A stretch of 64,000 bases of DNA from Toxorhynchites rutilus septentrionalis (GCF_029784135.1 NC_073745.1:98477105-98541104), one strand, 5' to 3'. Numbered from the stretch's first letter, positions 1 to 9,879 are shown. The notes: generated by a model from the sequence alone, not told the origin. Translations and numbers: made by a program.

Positions 1-18
1 TATAAAATTATATAAAAT

Positions 19-598
19 AAATTATCACGTTTGACATGTTCTTGACATTTTTCTAAATAGAGAAAAAATAGCAGAGCATGTAAATTGCGATAATTTATAC
101 ATAAAAATGTTACGAATTAACCATTAATACTATTTTTTCAAAGAAGAAAAATGAAAAAGTTGTTGTTCTAACAACTCCCTCCATGTAAATGTGCCCATCG
201 TTCGATATATGGAAAACTTGTAGAAAATTTTAAGGGCTACTTATATCTATTTTTTCAGAATTTTGAAAGCATATGTTTTCGAGAAAAATGAAATTTAATT
301 TTAAAAATAAACTTTTTTATTCAATAAAATTTTTTCCAAAGATTTTTTAAATAATTTTTAATGAAAACCTAAGTAGTTAGCCCTTCAAATTTCCAACAAG
401 TTTTCCATACATCGGACGATGGGCACATTTACATGGAAAAGATTTTTCGAACAACAACTTTTTCATGTTTTTTTTTTGAAAAAATGCTATTAATTTTCAA
501 TTCGAAACATTTTTTTGTATAAATTATCGCATTTTAAATGCTCTGCTAACTTTTCTCTATTTAGAAACATGTCAAGAACATGTACAACGTGAGAATTT
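19..598. mobile_element. Foldback/MITE-like element with long inverted arms
   Basis: The first ~230 bases and the last ~220 bases of this block are reverse complements of one another. The outer ends read TCACGTTTGACATGTTCTTG and, in reverse complement, CTCACGTTGTACATGTTCTT. Further in, both arms carry a TGGGCACATTTACATG segment. The arms are A/T rich, diverged by scattered substitutions, and separated by an AT-rich centre. No ORF of note is present. This is the structure of a non-autonomous foldback element or long-TIR MITE. The superfamily is not identifiable because a clean target duplication is not visible so close to the window edge. Confidence 0.6.
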
Positions 599-769
599 AC
601 ACACAAAAATGTTATTAGCAAAACATTATTTTTTTCAGGAGTCTATTTTGACTTAAAACTAAATTAGGGCTAGTTGTATTTTTTTCAAAGAAAACATGAA
701 AAAGTTGTTGTTCGAAAAACTTTTTCCCTGTAAAAGTGCCCATCTTCCAATGTATGTTCTCAACACTAT

Positions 770-862
770 CAAATGCAGTTTCCAATCCTTAGTTTCACTA
801 TGTATGCTATAATCTTGTCGATCGATAATATGTTGCATACGGAAATGTTTGAGAAAGCTGAA
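770..862 (-). pseudogene. 5' fragment of a DD37E (ITmD37E) mariner-like transposase region
   Basis: Read on the minus strand the segment encodes HIIDRQDYSIHSETKDWKLH. This resembles the start of the DD37E relic at 59.5-60.8 kb, where the same stretch is GCTATGATCTTGCCTATCGAT on the plus strand, in the same orientation. Only the extreme 5' end survives. It runs directly into sequence resembling the foldback arm (GATGGGCAC). It is a relic with no coding capacity. Assignment rests on similarity to the other copy in this window. Confidence 0.45.
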
Positions 863-1458
863 CACGGTCGAATTTCAACGACTCCGCGATTTAAAAAAAA
901 TAAAATTGGGCTTGCAAGAATAATTAGGTGCTAAATTTTGCAAAGGAATTGAACTATGTGGACACATTCTGAAAGTACCACCGCAATAATACTCAATATG
1001 TTTTCACTGGCACGAACTCTTCAGAAAAAAATCGTGGGTCAAACAAAGATTACAACTAACAATGGGAGGCTTACGACATTGAAAATCGGAAGACTCCGGT
1101 AGGTGCGAAGAACCTGAATTATATGCTGAAAAAGAATAGCCGGAAGCAGGATTCCCAAAGCAGAATCAGACGAGAAATTCATCAAACGCATTCCTACTGA
1201 AGATTAGACGAAGATTTACGAGTATGACCTACCGAAAATCAAAGCTTCTCTGGACGATGCTCATGAGACACGCAACGAAAAGCATTTTTGTTCAATATTG
1301 GTTGACACTTCATCGTGGAAAGATTTAGCCCTTATACTTAGTCTGTAAATTATTCAGCTGTATCGTAAAGATGAGGATTCTACGAAGGGCCAATTCTACT
1401 TTGTAACGTCGTGTTTGACACCGTCGAAACTGACAGCTTTCGACTAGCGCTATCTATA
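863..1458. other. Unassigned repeat-like sequence
   Basis: No open frame longer than about 40 codons, no terminal repeats and no recognisable domain. It looks like decayed transposon sequence in composition, but I cannot place it in a family. Confidence 0.3.
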
Positions 1459-1763
1459 TGTTGACAGGGAAGTTGCATCGTTACATGTTTCGATGTGATC
1501 GTCTCCACTGACGACTTCTGATGGAGATACGTCACCCACGGAAAAAAGCAAGTCTAGAAGTAGGAGAAGGATAGGGGATTGAGGAGGAAAATATATATAT
1601 AGCGGAAAAATGAAACGCAAAAAAAACGACGCGGTTCGAGATTCGTTGAGCTGGTTCGGTTTCCGTGGTCGCTAAGCCGTAGTGATCGGTGTAAAGACAA
1701 GACCCCGTGGTCGCAGTGATCGTTATCCTCAGAATATCCGGGACAAAAACGGAGATCGTGACA
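1459..1763 (+). mobile_element. Possible LTR-like segment (weak)
   Basis: The block begins TGTTGACAGG and ends GTGACA, that is TG...CA, the usual ends of an LTR. It contains a TATA-like run (AAAATATATATATAGCGG) near its centre and is richer in GC than its neighbours. There is no matching second copy in the window, no convincing target duplication, and the sequence just downstream (ATCGGTGGCTGGCAG) is not a primer-binding site I can match to a tRNA. A solo LTR is possible; so is chance. Confidence 0.22.
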
Positions 1764-1849
1764 ATCGGTGGCTGGCAGTCTTCACCGAAGTGTCGTGAGT
1801 AACCATATTATCGACAAACATGATACCTCTAAATACCGTCCCATCCTAT

Positions 1850-2045
1850 TCGGTATGGTCCCAGTATCCATTTTGTAAAAGCATGATTGGCGTGAACTCA
1901 GGGCTCTCAACTGACCATCTTTGTGTGTTATTCTAGCTACTACGCAACAATCATCATGTGACGGTAATCCGATTCCGTTACCGCCTACTAGTGTCTTAGA
2001 ATATCAACAAATATTCACGAGTAACGAATATGATTTTATTTCAAT
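1850..2045 (+). repeat. tRNA-derived SINE family 2, copy A (head and first body part)
   Basis: The stretch TGACCATCTTTGTGTGTTAT, followed by a GCTAC-ACGCAACAATCATCA block, matches the reverse complement of 35283-35140 in order. That copy carries a tRNA-like head with a B-box-like GTGAGTTCAAAACTC. Here the B-box region reads GCGTGAACTCAGGGC. The 3' tail of the same family reappears at 2740-3010, so this copy appears to be split by about 700 bases of foreign sequence. Confidence 0.5.
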
Positions 2046-2739
2046 GTAATCGACTTTTTTCAGCTTGAAACACACTGCCCTCATTATATTGATGACAATA
2101 ACAAACGAGTTTATTTTGTTCATATCGCTGATGCATGAACAAATTTGCTATAATGAATGAATGCAACATTAAGTGGGGTTCATATCTTCGCTGTTATTTA
2201 TACTTTGAATATCAAAAGCAACAAATTGATATTCATCACATTCGAAACGATATTCATTCTGGAATTGATTTTGAGTCAAAATTCAAAAATAGAAAAATAG
2301 TCAGGCTATACCATTTAGAGAACAATAACGCATGAGTTCGATCGAACTTTGCAAGAAATCGCGCAGGATTTTGTTTGGCGAGACGGTAACAACGGCATAA
2401 ATAAAAACCAACCGCACACAGCTGCCTCATGTTAAAAGTAAACAACAGCTGATATTCATTTGGCTAAAATGAAATTCAATTCTGACATCTTGAATAATCA
2501 AGATGAAAATGACACTGGGTGGAAAAATGAAATTCAAAACATATTGAAGAACAAAAGTTCGTTTGCTCATATTCACTGGTTGTCTGGATCTGTCATTTTG
2601 GTTTTCGTTTGGAATATATAGGTTTTCGATGCAACCTAACCTGAAAATATATGCATTTGAGCTTGGCGAAGATGATTTTTTGATCACTGCCGCACACAAA
2701 ACGGTCTGCTGCATCGGTAATTGGCACTATTAATAACAC
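2046..2739. other. Insertion splitting the SINE-family-2 copy; unassigned
   Basis: AT-rich sequence with no significant ORF. It separates the head (to ~2045) and tail (from ~2740) of a SINE copy that is continuous at 34800-35283, which implies one or more insertions here. Its ends do not show clear inverted repeats. Confidence 0.35.
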
Positions 2740-3010
2740 AACAACGGAATCTCATATCAACAGTCCCGCTGTGAACAGTACAACTGTGAACATTCTAACA
2801 ATAGGAATATTCTTACGCCGAAAAGGCGACATGCGTATCGATAGAATAGTAATACTCTGAAGCCTAATATGGCTACTGTGTAATAGATAAAACAAAGGTT
2901 TATTGATAGATAAAACAACAAAATTTATCTTAAGATAAAATGTACACGAATAAATTCTGCTCTGTTACAGCTGAATTGCTAAATGAGCCTAATAAAATAA
3001 ACAGATGTGA
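2740..3010 (+). repeat. 3' part of SINE family 2, copy A
   Basis: ATTCTTACGCC, TGGCTACTGTGTAA, TCTGCTCTGTTACAGCTGA and ATGAGCCTAATAAAATAAAC match, in order, the reverse complement of 35000-34800. The two copies end at the same point, next to a short A- or T-rich tail, which defines a family 3' end. Confidence 0.5.
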
Positions 3011-3329
3011 TAAAAAAAGCCAAAGAATACAATTGAGAAATCGGAAGTCAAAATTCCGAAGATCCATGAACGCCTCATCGAAATTTAGGCATTAGACGTG
3101 CTCTTCACAGTTAGAACTATTATGTATTAATAAAGACTATCAAATAATATTGAATTCTATCATTATTTTCCATTACGGGCGCAACTAAACTCTCATTGTC
3201 AGTACATGTCTCCAACATTGAGTGCTGGTCGATTTAGATATATCCAAAACGTCATGATCCAAGTTTATTGATTCTGTTTTCCCGTTGAGTGAATATTTCG
3301 AATTTTGTGCCACATATTAGTGTTGATTT

Positions 3330-3792
3330 CCATCTCCCATTTGAAAAAAAAGACCGCTGAAGCGCGTCAAGAGCTCCAAAAAGTTTACGGAGCTGTTCGA
3401 ACCAAAAAATTATTATGAGCTGTTGAAACCGAACTAAACCATCACTGGAGCAGTGTATGAAAAGGTGCGATGAAGTATAACACTGTGCGAAAAATGACCA
3501 CAACACGAGTAAAGGCACAGAAAGAGTGATTTTACAACATGGCAACGCTTGGCCTCACGTTACTCAATCCGTTAAAACCTATTTGGAAACACTCAAATGG
3601 GATGTCCTATCCCACTTGTCATATTCCCCAGATATTTGGCCGTCTTTTTTCCGTTGCGTGTTAGGTTCGAAGCCACATAGTCTGGCTGAACAGCAGTTCC
3701 ACTTATACGTTTCAGAGCGCTGCTCAATAACGCGTATGGCGACAGCAGAAAGTTTGTACGTTGTGACATTCAAAAGCCTTATACGCCAATAA
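3330..3792 (+). pseudogene. Decayed DD34D mariner transposase
   Basis: Plus-strand translation gives an N-terminal mariner-like segment (KKTAEARQELQKVYGA). It is followed by YYELLKPN, EQRHRKS-like residues and then VILQHGNAWPHVTQSVKTYL, SYSPDIWPS and HSLAEQQF. These correspond in order to the mariner motifs YYELLKP, VI(L/F)xHDNARPH, PPYSPDLAPSDYHLF and LAEQxF. The second catalytic Asp (HDNA) is Gly here and the third Asp region is frameshifted. Internal stops and a large internal deletion remove most of the catalytic core. Terminal repeats are not recognisable. It is a dead fossil of a mauritiana/cecropia-like mariner. Confidence 0.8.
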
Positions 3793-3999
3793 ACAAACGC
3801 CCAAGTGGGAGACATTTGTGCAAATATGATTAGCTCAAGCGTATTTAGGAAAACGTGAACAGAACACTGTGGTTTTACGTTCCTACTTGAACCCAAAATA
3901 TGAAACTAAATTCAATCAATAGCCTCTTTGATTGTGGCAAAAAATAAACGAGGAAACGGGGAAACGAAAACTGATCAAATTCGAGTCGGCGCCACTAAC
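3793..3999 (-). other. shot intron immediately 3' of CH1 exon
   Basis: On the minus strand the intron begins at 3999 with GTTAGT, a good donor. No further shot exon is recognisable between 3999 and the left edge of the window, so this intron is at least 4 kb and carries the repeats at 1-3792. Confidence 0.7.
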
Positions 4000-4170
4000 C
4001 TGGAAGTGCAGGATGATGGTCCAGATCAGACCGAGCGTCAGCTTCGGGTTGCCATCGACGATATCCTCCGCCCGGATGTTGACCAGTTTGATTTTCTTGT
4101 AGCGCAGAAAGTCGAGCGCCATCTGTGCGTTCTGCAGCATGTGGAAGCGCATTTTTCCTTTCTCTCTTGG
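4000..4170 (-). CDS. shot: short stop (spectraplakin) exon: second half of CH1 domain
   Basis: A 171-nt exon of 57 codons, phase 0 at both ends. It begins [20 protein letters not shown] and ends [11 protein letters not shown]. This is the second half of the first calponin-homology domain of the spectraplakin actin-binding domain. It includes an actinin-type signature ([19 protein letters not shown] followed by IWTII). Splice sites on the minus strand are TTTTTTTTGCCACAG|CC and TTCCAG|GTTAGT. Shot is a giant cytoskeletal linker that binds F-actin through tandem CH domains and microtubules through its C-terminus. [21 protein letters not shown] separates shot/plectin-type proteins from beta-spectrin. 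The CH2 exons lie beyond the left edge. There are no disruptions, so it looks functional. Confidence 0.94.
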
Positions 4171-4234
4171 CTGTGGCAAAAAAAAAGTATATTGTAGTGG
4201 AATGCGTTGACACGTTGAGGGATCCGATACTTAC

Positions 4235-4324
4235 AAGATGTTCGCCAGAAAGTACTTCCAAGAGCGAAAGAAGGTTGTGTCCATCGCGCAGATCTTCGAA
4301 CAGGTCGTCTACTCGTCTGGAGGC
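4235..4324 (-). CDS. shot: short stop (spectraplakin) exon: middle of CH1 domain
   Basis: A 90-nt exon of 30 codons, phase 0 at both ends. It reads ASRRVDDLFEDLRDGHNLLS then LLEVLSGEHL, the highly conserved helix-C region of CH1 in spectraplakins and plectin. Flanking sites are TTTCCGTAG|GCC and CATCTT|GTAAGT. It joins in frame to the downstream exon (GEHL then [10 protein letters not shown]) across a 64-nt intron. Upstream it can join in frame either to the exon at 50134-50195 (...HLKK|ASRR) or to the 18-nt microexon at 5047-5064 (...HLKK|HWKYLK|ASRR). The intron between this exon and 50134 is about 45.8 kb if the microexon is skipped. Confidence 0.94.
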
Positions 4325-4786
4325 CTACGGAAATGGAAAGGAGAAAAAAAGGCGGTTAATATCGTGCCATGGTGGTAAAAATTGTGCAACAAAGTGAGTG
4401 TGAATGCCGAATAGAAAAACACCGAACGATGGCGGGTGGTGCGCTTATCACATGCTCTAAATCGGTGGCCACCGAATGGGTCGTGTTGTTACCATGCAAA
4501 CGCGGAACCTAGGAAATGATATGCGCGCGAATGCAAACTAAACTCCTCTTTTGGGAGCAAAATCAACTAATAATAAATTATCACTTCGTATCACACGCGA
4601 ATAATCATCATCACGTTCCAGAATTGGTTACAGTAAAAAGCTTTGTGTGGAGCAATTGATATGTTATGGAAAAAATTCACACAAAAAAAAATTGGAAAAA
4701 ATATTAATCGGAAAACATTCCAACAAATTCTACAACGATTACAACCAATCATTCAAATCGTTTCGTTACGAGAGGAAATAACTTAC

Positions 4787-4846
4787 AGCTGGCGGACAAC
4801 AGGGCATTCCGCTGATGACAACACATACATGTAAATGGGTGTACGT
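4787..4846 (-). other. Candidate alternative shot exon, 60 nt, unproven
   Basis: On the minus strand a CAATTACAG acceptor at 4847 and a perfect GCT|GTAAGT donor enclose exactly 20 codons with no stop. They read TYTHLHVCVVISGMPCCPPA. Phase is 0 at both ends, so it could be included between the microexon at 5047 or exon 50134 and exon 4235 without shifting the frame. The peptide does not resemble any spectraplakin insert I know, and the polypyrimidine tract is weak. Chance occurrence of such a small open interval is quite possible. Confidence 0.27.
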
Positions 4847-5046
4847 CTGTAATTGAATCGTGAAATACAGGTTTCAGTAAATGTCGTATACATATATTTT
4901 TTTCAACCAGCGAACATAGAAGTTGAATATTACTTCGACTATTACAAATAATAATAATCGTATATCAGAAAAAAGCGATACAAAAGCCTATTTGCAAAAC
5001 AAAAAAAAAACGAACGTACAAGAAAACACACAAAGAGTTAGCATAC

Positions 5047-5064
5047 CTTGAGATACTTCCAGTG
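5047..5064 (-). CDS. shot: shot 18-nt alternative microexon HWKYLK in the actin-binding domain
   Basis: Minus strand: a branch-like CTAAAAC and pyrimidine-rich CCGTTTTTTCACGTCTCG precede the acceptor ATCGAACAG. Then come CAC TGG AAG TAT CTC AAG and the donor GTATGC. The six codons encode HWKYLK in phase 0/0 and fit between ...KWVNKHLKK (50134-50195) and ASRRVDDLFED (4235-4324) without disturbing the frame. Vertebrate plectin has a small alternatively spliced exon (2alpha, HWRAE) at precisely this junction of its CH1 domain. The shared HW start followed by basic residues and the identical position argue for homology. Whether it is included is inferred, not shown. Expected effect: an altered exposed N-terminal part of CH1 and possibly actin affinity. 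Confidence 0.75.
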
Positions 5065-5181
5065 CTGTTCGATACGAGTTTTAGCGAGACGTGAAAAAAC
5101 GGCACAGCGACAACAGGATGGGCGCAGGCATGTAAGTAATGACCATAATTATAGTTAATTAACATGACAATTATGTTAGTA

Positions 5182-5206
5182 CGACGGACGGACGGACGGA
5201 CGGACC
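5182..5206. repeat. CGGA tetranucleotide microsatellite
   Basis: About six uninterrupted copies of CGGA, located in the shot intron about 120 bases upstream (in minus-strand terms) of the microexon acceptor. Confidence 0.95.
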
Positions 5207-5880
5207 GACGGGTTTCGATCTGTGAGTTTAAGCGGCGGCGACGGCCGAAGGTGTAAACTGAGAAAAATCAACCGAAATGAAAATTGAACTGGATAAGCGG
5301 GAATGAACAAAAAAAATCAATGAAACAAGAAAAGTGACACTTGGGAAGAAAGGGGGGTGAAAAGACCTCAGATATGCCCAAAATGGGTTCGCACGCTGCG
5401 GCTGATTCTGTAAGGCATTGATTAAAATAAATTACAACTCGTCGCGTTTCACCTCTACTGTTCCGCTACTTTGTGCGGGCCCACACGGAGGAACCACCAA
5501 CAGATAACAGAGAGAGAGAGAGAGACCTCCGAGCCGATGAAAGGATAACAGAGCGGCGGCGGCTGAGAGGTAACCGATGATTGCAGAAACCGCCCTGCGT
5601 TGCACACTTGATCAAATTTAACCAGTTTGTGTGTACATGAGTGGAGAGCCTAGTTTGGTGCTGAGAACTTTCATTATCACATGCAAGCCGGATAGGATTT
5701 TTGGCTGGATTTAAGATAAAATCGTCGAGAAAAATGTCTAAGACTACAAATCAAGCTAATGTCCGGCTTAGAAAATCCATATTTGTAATGGAAAATTCCA
5801 GAATTATTTGTAGAGCTTGGCCGGGTAAAGGACTAAAAAGTGCCCCCAAACCAAATCACCAACTGTATGGCAAATATTAA
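5207..5880. other. Unique intronic sequence, no gene seen
   Basis: Mixed-composition sequence upstream of the shot microexon. It has no ORF, terminal repeat or RNA gene that I can support, apart from the AG run. Proximity to a predicted alternative exon makes it a plausible place for splicing enhancers, but nothing specific is visible. Confidence 0.4.
5508..5524. repeat. AG dinucleotide run
   Basis: About eight uninterrupted AG units in a GC-richer unique stretch (5340-5650) that otherwise holds no gene. Confidence 0.9.
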
Positions 5881-5884
5881 AAAG

Positions 5885-6675
5885 TTACTTGTCATAAAAA
5901 AATTAAACAAAATTTTACATAACATTGAAAACTGAGAAAATTTCAATTAAAAAAAAATGTTAAAAAATTCTTAATGAGAAGATTATGAAAATAAATAAAA
6001 TGAAGAAAACTGAAGTTAAGAAAATAAAAAAAAACTTAAGTTAAACTTTAAAATGGAGAGAATGAAAAAAATTTTAGGTACAAAAAATACAAATAGGTGA
6101 AAATAAAAAAAAATTGAGCAAAAAAAGCAAGTTAAAACAAATGGATTGAAAAAATAAGAAATAGAAAAACGCTAAGACTAAAACTCGTCAACCTGCATAT
6201 AATGTGTACGAGAGAACGCACAGTGGATATCGAGATAACAACCCGCGCATGGTGGGGCATCTCTTCTGAGTGGAAAGCGTAATTGAAAAAAAAAACAAAA
6301 TGAAAAAAGGATGAAAACCACCAAAATTAACAAAATTGAGAAAATAAATAAAATTGAAAAAAGAGAATGAAGTATACTAAGAACGTAATAAATAAACAAA
6401 ATGATGAAATAAAACAAAATAAGAGAAAAGCTAATAGAAAATGTAATTAAGAAAGAAATAGAAAATTAAACACGAAAAAATCAACAAAGGGGAAAAGGAA
6501 CAAAACGAAGGAAACGACGAAAAAAAACTGGAAGAAGGTAAGTTAAAAAACAAAAAAAAACGAGAAAGAGTAAGGAACAAACGTGTAATAAGACCAGTGA
6601 AGGAAAAAGAAAAGAAAAGAAGTGAAGGAATAGAAATATAGAAATAGAAGGAAAAGGAGAAGAATGTTTCCACAT
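5885..6675. repeat. Purine-rich low-complexity tract
   Basis: About 0.8 kb dominated by A and G (GAAAAA, AAAAGAAAAG, AATAGAAAAT). It is interrupted only near 6180-6270 by a normal-composition patch (GTGTACGAGAGAACGCACAG). On the sense strand of shot (minus) it is polypyrimidine. Long apparent minus-strand frames here encode only Phe/Ser/Leu runs and are artefacts. Confidence 0.85.
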
Positions 6676-7165
6676 GTTTCTTACGAATTTAAATTCAATT
6701 AGAATAAATTTTCCCGAACACTCTGCTACAACTTCAACTTGACTCCAAGGCTCCGAGAATTATTTTTCATTTCAGATATAAATTTTACTTTTATTTATTG
6801 GTCAAACTTCAAATCACATGGAAACATGATCATGATCAGAGTAACGACCATAATGGACGAATAATTGAAGTCAGTATCGGTCCCCGCAGTCAGTATTTAT
6901 TGTATAAAGAGAAAATAGTCAGAAATTCGACTAGCAAATAGTCACATATCGTAAAGCATCCGAAAACAAATCATGTTCTTTTTTATTTTCATGTTTTGTA
7001 ACTGTCAGTCCCAGTGATTAAAACGTTTTTCTAACGAAAAGCTCAACGTTATGAGAATCATAGTCCCTAAGGACCGACAAGGGGCTCAACGTGTTGATGA
7101 AACGGAGAAAGCCAATGACCCGCCCCATTAACATTCTGCATAAACCAGAAAAATGAAGATATGAC
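6676..7165. other. Unassigned AT-rich intronic sequence
   Basis: No ORF or repeat structure that I can support. It borders the foldback element that starts at 7166. Confidence 0.4.
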
Positions 7166-7921
7166 TGACGAATTTCATGCCAACTCATGCCAACCGTTGG
7201 CATTACCATCTCAGATAGCAATGAGTGTTGTGAGTGTAAGCACATGGGTTTTTTAAGCAACTTTACATACTTGAAATATTCTAAAAAATTGGATTACTTT
7301 TTGAAAAGCGCCAAAAAATTTTTCTTCATTTTTTACAAAAAATATAAATTAAAAACTATAATACCTACAAAACTCTGGTCAAAGGATGAATTGTAGGAAA
7401 TTGTTTGAATTTTCTTTGAAAAATAACACATTTTTCTTTAAAAAGAATTTCGCTGAAAAAAAAACATTTTCAAAATTAAAATTATTTTTTCTCAAAAACA
7501 ATTTTTTTTAAATTCTCAAAAAATATATGAAAAGCCCTTGCAGTTTACAACAAGTCGTCCTTATAGGGAAAAAGTTTATCTAACAAGAACTATTTCATGT
7601 TTTCTTTAAAAAAACTAATCCTAATTTTGTTAAAAGTCAAAATAGCGATACAATAAATTGGTATTATTAGTTTTGGTATTTTTTTATAAAAAATTAAACG
7701 ATTCCCTACATTTCCTCCTTTCAGCAGAAGTTTTTAGGTATTATAGTTTTTGAGTAATTTTTTTTTTTGTAGAAACCAAGAAAAAGTTTTTGGCACTTTT
7801 AAAAAAAATCTAATTCTTTTTTGAATATTCTAGTATGCAAAATTGTTTACACTCACAACGTTTCACTGCCATCTGAGATGGTGCTGCCAACTCCTGAGAC
7901 GAGTTGGCACGAAATTCGTCA
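7166..7921. mobile_element. Foldback element with ~300-bp inverted arms
   Basis: The left end TGACGAATTTCATGCCAACT and the right end (reverse complement TGACGAATTTCGTGCCAACT) are inverted copies differing at one position in 20. The arms continue inward through GTTGGCA...CATCTCAGAT, GTGAGTGTAA, a TTGGAT(T/A)-rich part and ACTATAATACCT, to about 7400 and 7700. The centre is AT-rich with no ORF. It is a non-autonomous foldback or long-TIR element. No clear target duplication is visible, so the superfamily is open. Confidence 0.8.
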
Positions 7922-8079
7922 ACATTCTTATCTATTACGCCTAAAAGCTCCGTATTAATTCGTGAACAGCTTCGCTACACATTGAAATTTGTTTTGAAAG
8001 AGAGTAAACTATTAAATGGCTGTGGAGAGCAGACATACGACCGGAAAGACCGGATCGGTGGATGAGAGCAATCATACGA

Positions 8080-8470
8080 CCTCAGAGTTAAAAAATGAAG
8101 ATAATTATGGAACTTGAGAAGATTAAGAAGATAAAGAAATTAAAAATCTCAAGTAAATTAAGAAAAGAAGAAACATAAGAAAATAAAAAAATAAAAAAAA
8201 TATAAGAAAATCAGAAACCCAGAAAACCAGAAAAGTAAGATAATAAAACAATTAAAGGCAAAAAATTGAAGAAAAATTTGATATATATTTAAATAAAAAC
8301 ATAAACTAAGAAAAAGAAGAAAACTAAAAAATATAATCAAAAAGAAGGAAAATCTGAATGAAAGTAAAAGAACAAAAAAGGAGAACGGACAGAGAAAAAA
8401 GGAGCAATGAATCGAATAAAAAAGAAAGGAAGAAAATAAATTAGTAGCAAAAAAAGCATAGAGACACAAA
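8080..8470. repeat. Purine-rich low-complexity tract
   Basis: A/G-rich sequence (AAGATTAAGAAGATAAAGAAA, GAAGGAAAATCTGAATGAAAG). It resembles the tract at 5885-6675 and contains no gene. On the shot sense strand it is pyrimidine-rich. Confidence 0.85.
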
Positions 8471-8797
8471 AGCTTATCAATGGAGGATAAATTCCACTAT
8501 CGTTAGCTTAGTTGGCGCACTGCGTACGTACTAGCCCAGCATAAGCCCAACGTATTTTCACTTGGTCGGGTCTGTACACTATCGAATAAGGAATAAGGAA
8601 TTCAGATCTAAGCAGGAGGTAATGGATTTTCTTACGGAGTTTTTCAGCAGCTTGATGTTTCATTTTTTGCTAAGGGTACACACCAACAGTAGAATAGGTG
8701 GAGGTACGTTGTAGAAATGCATGTTGTAGGAACAGTAGCAAAGCCGCAGAATGGTACGAATAGGGCATGAAAAGAAAGAAACAAGAGAAACGCCTTA

Positions 8798-8940
8798 GAG
8801 TCCCCGCAGACTGCAGATTTTTATCGGCCGATAGTTTGGTCGATTTGGCCTGCTAGTGCAAAAATCGACCCAACTGAATCGGTGTAATGTGCGCATATGC
8901 GTACCGCTCCGTACTGATTAAGAAGCCGACCAGCCGACTC
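8798..8940. mobile_element. 143-bp MITE flanked by TTA, PIF/Harbinger-like
   Basis: The element starts GAGTCCCCGC and ends GCCGACTC. Its inner left part is CTGCAGATTTTTATCGGCCG. It is bounded by TTA on both sides (8795-8797 and 8941-8943). A 3-bp TTA duplication with short TIRs fits PIF/Harbinger MITEs. The TIR match is short (GAGTC plus partial), so the class call is tentative. Confidence 0.5.
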
Positions 8941-8943
8941 TTA

Positions 8944-9300
8944 GTCATGAAACAAGCGTCTTGACTAGGTAGCTTCTATTATTTCAAGAATTTCCTCCTA
9001 AGATACACCTAGGAAAACATGTTGGCATCCCCTGCTACTAACGAACAAAATTGTTTGTTTCTTTTCATCAGTTATCGTACAATCAAATTTTCGTAAGAAC
9101 TCTTATCCACTGTCACCGTAGCCTTACTAACTGATGAGTTGCATAATATTCATCGTTTATTTGAAAGAGCTCATGTCTTTTGATTTCAACATGTATATTA
9201 TATGATCAACAAAGTATCCTGTAAGCTGTGTATTAAAACCCAGCGTGAAACACACATTTCGCGATCGCCTTCAGAGCATAAATCGACTGCTTCACGTCTA
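8944..9300. other. Unassigned AT-rich sequence
   Basis: Nothing supportable: no ORF, TIR or tandem structure. Confidence 0.4.
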
Positions 9301-9860
9301 CAACTTGTTTTCTAACGATCAGAACACAAACAAGAATTGTGTTACATCGAATTATTGACAAGCTGACCGACAGCCGGTCGACTTAAAAATCCACACGAGA
9401 CGACCCTGTTTTGCTAACAGTGATATCCACCCCAGTTTCAGCTCAGCATGATCCGTGTTCCAAATTTGGTCAACAAGTAACAACAATGCCACCATCTCGC
9501 TGCTGCTGCAGCTGCCCGACTGCCGCGACTGCTGGTAATTCACTACTGGTCTGGTACAAATAATCAATTAGTAGACGGCTAATTAAATCAGTTCGAAACA
9601 CGTGTTATTGATTTTGTGTGTCTGTTGCTTGCGGCGACGATATAGAGATTTGTGTATTACGCGCGCAACAAACCGATCAAAGCCAAATGGGGCGCGCGCG
9701 CCTCAATGCAAGTGGCACCGGTTCTCGTGGATGTTGAGAAATCGATACCTTCCTTTGTTTGTTTGTTGGGTTGTTATTCGCCCTCGAAAATTCGCTCACT
9801 AGCGGCAGTATTACAACATCCATTCAAGCACGAAATGATGCTGCACCGCGTGTCATGATT
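9300..9860. promoter_or_regulatory. Unique GC-richer island with clustered TAAT cores (candidate enhancer)
   Basis: Non-repetitive sequence in a repeat-dominated intron. It contains a CTGCTGCTGCAGCTG block, CGCGCGCGCC, an E-box CACGTG at about 9600, and a cluster of homeodomain-type cores (AATAATCAATTAG, GGCTAATTAAATCAG) within 50 bases near 9560-9590. No exon is recognisable on either strand. The enhancer role is inference from composition and motif clustering only. Confidence 0.3.
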
Positions 9861-9879
9861 CAACTGAGCTCAAAAGCAA

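Noticed and set aside
4757..4835. Plus-strand exon between TTACAG and GTAAAT at 4787-4830
   Set aside because: No plus-strand gene context. The same sites read on the minus strand give a phase-compatible interval in the known gene.
6178..6675. Minus-strand hydrophobic frames resembling membrane proteins
   Set aside because: Antisense of A/G-rich low-complexity sequence.
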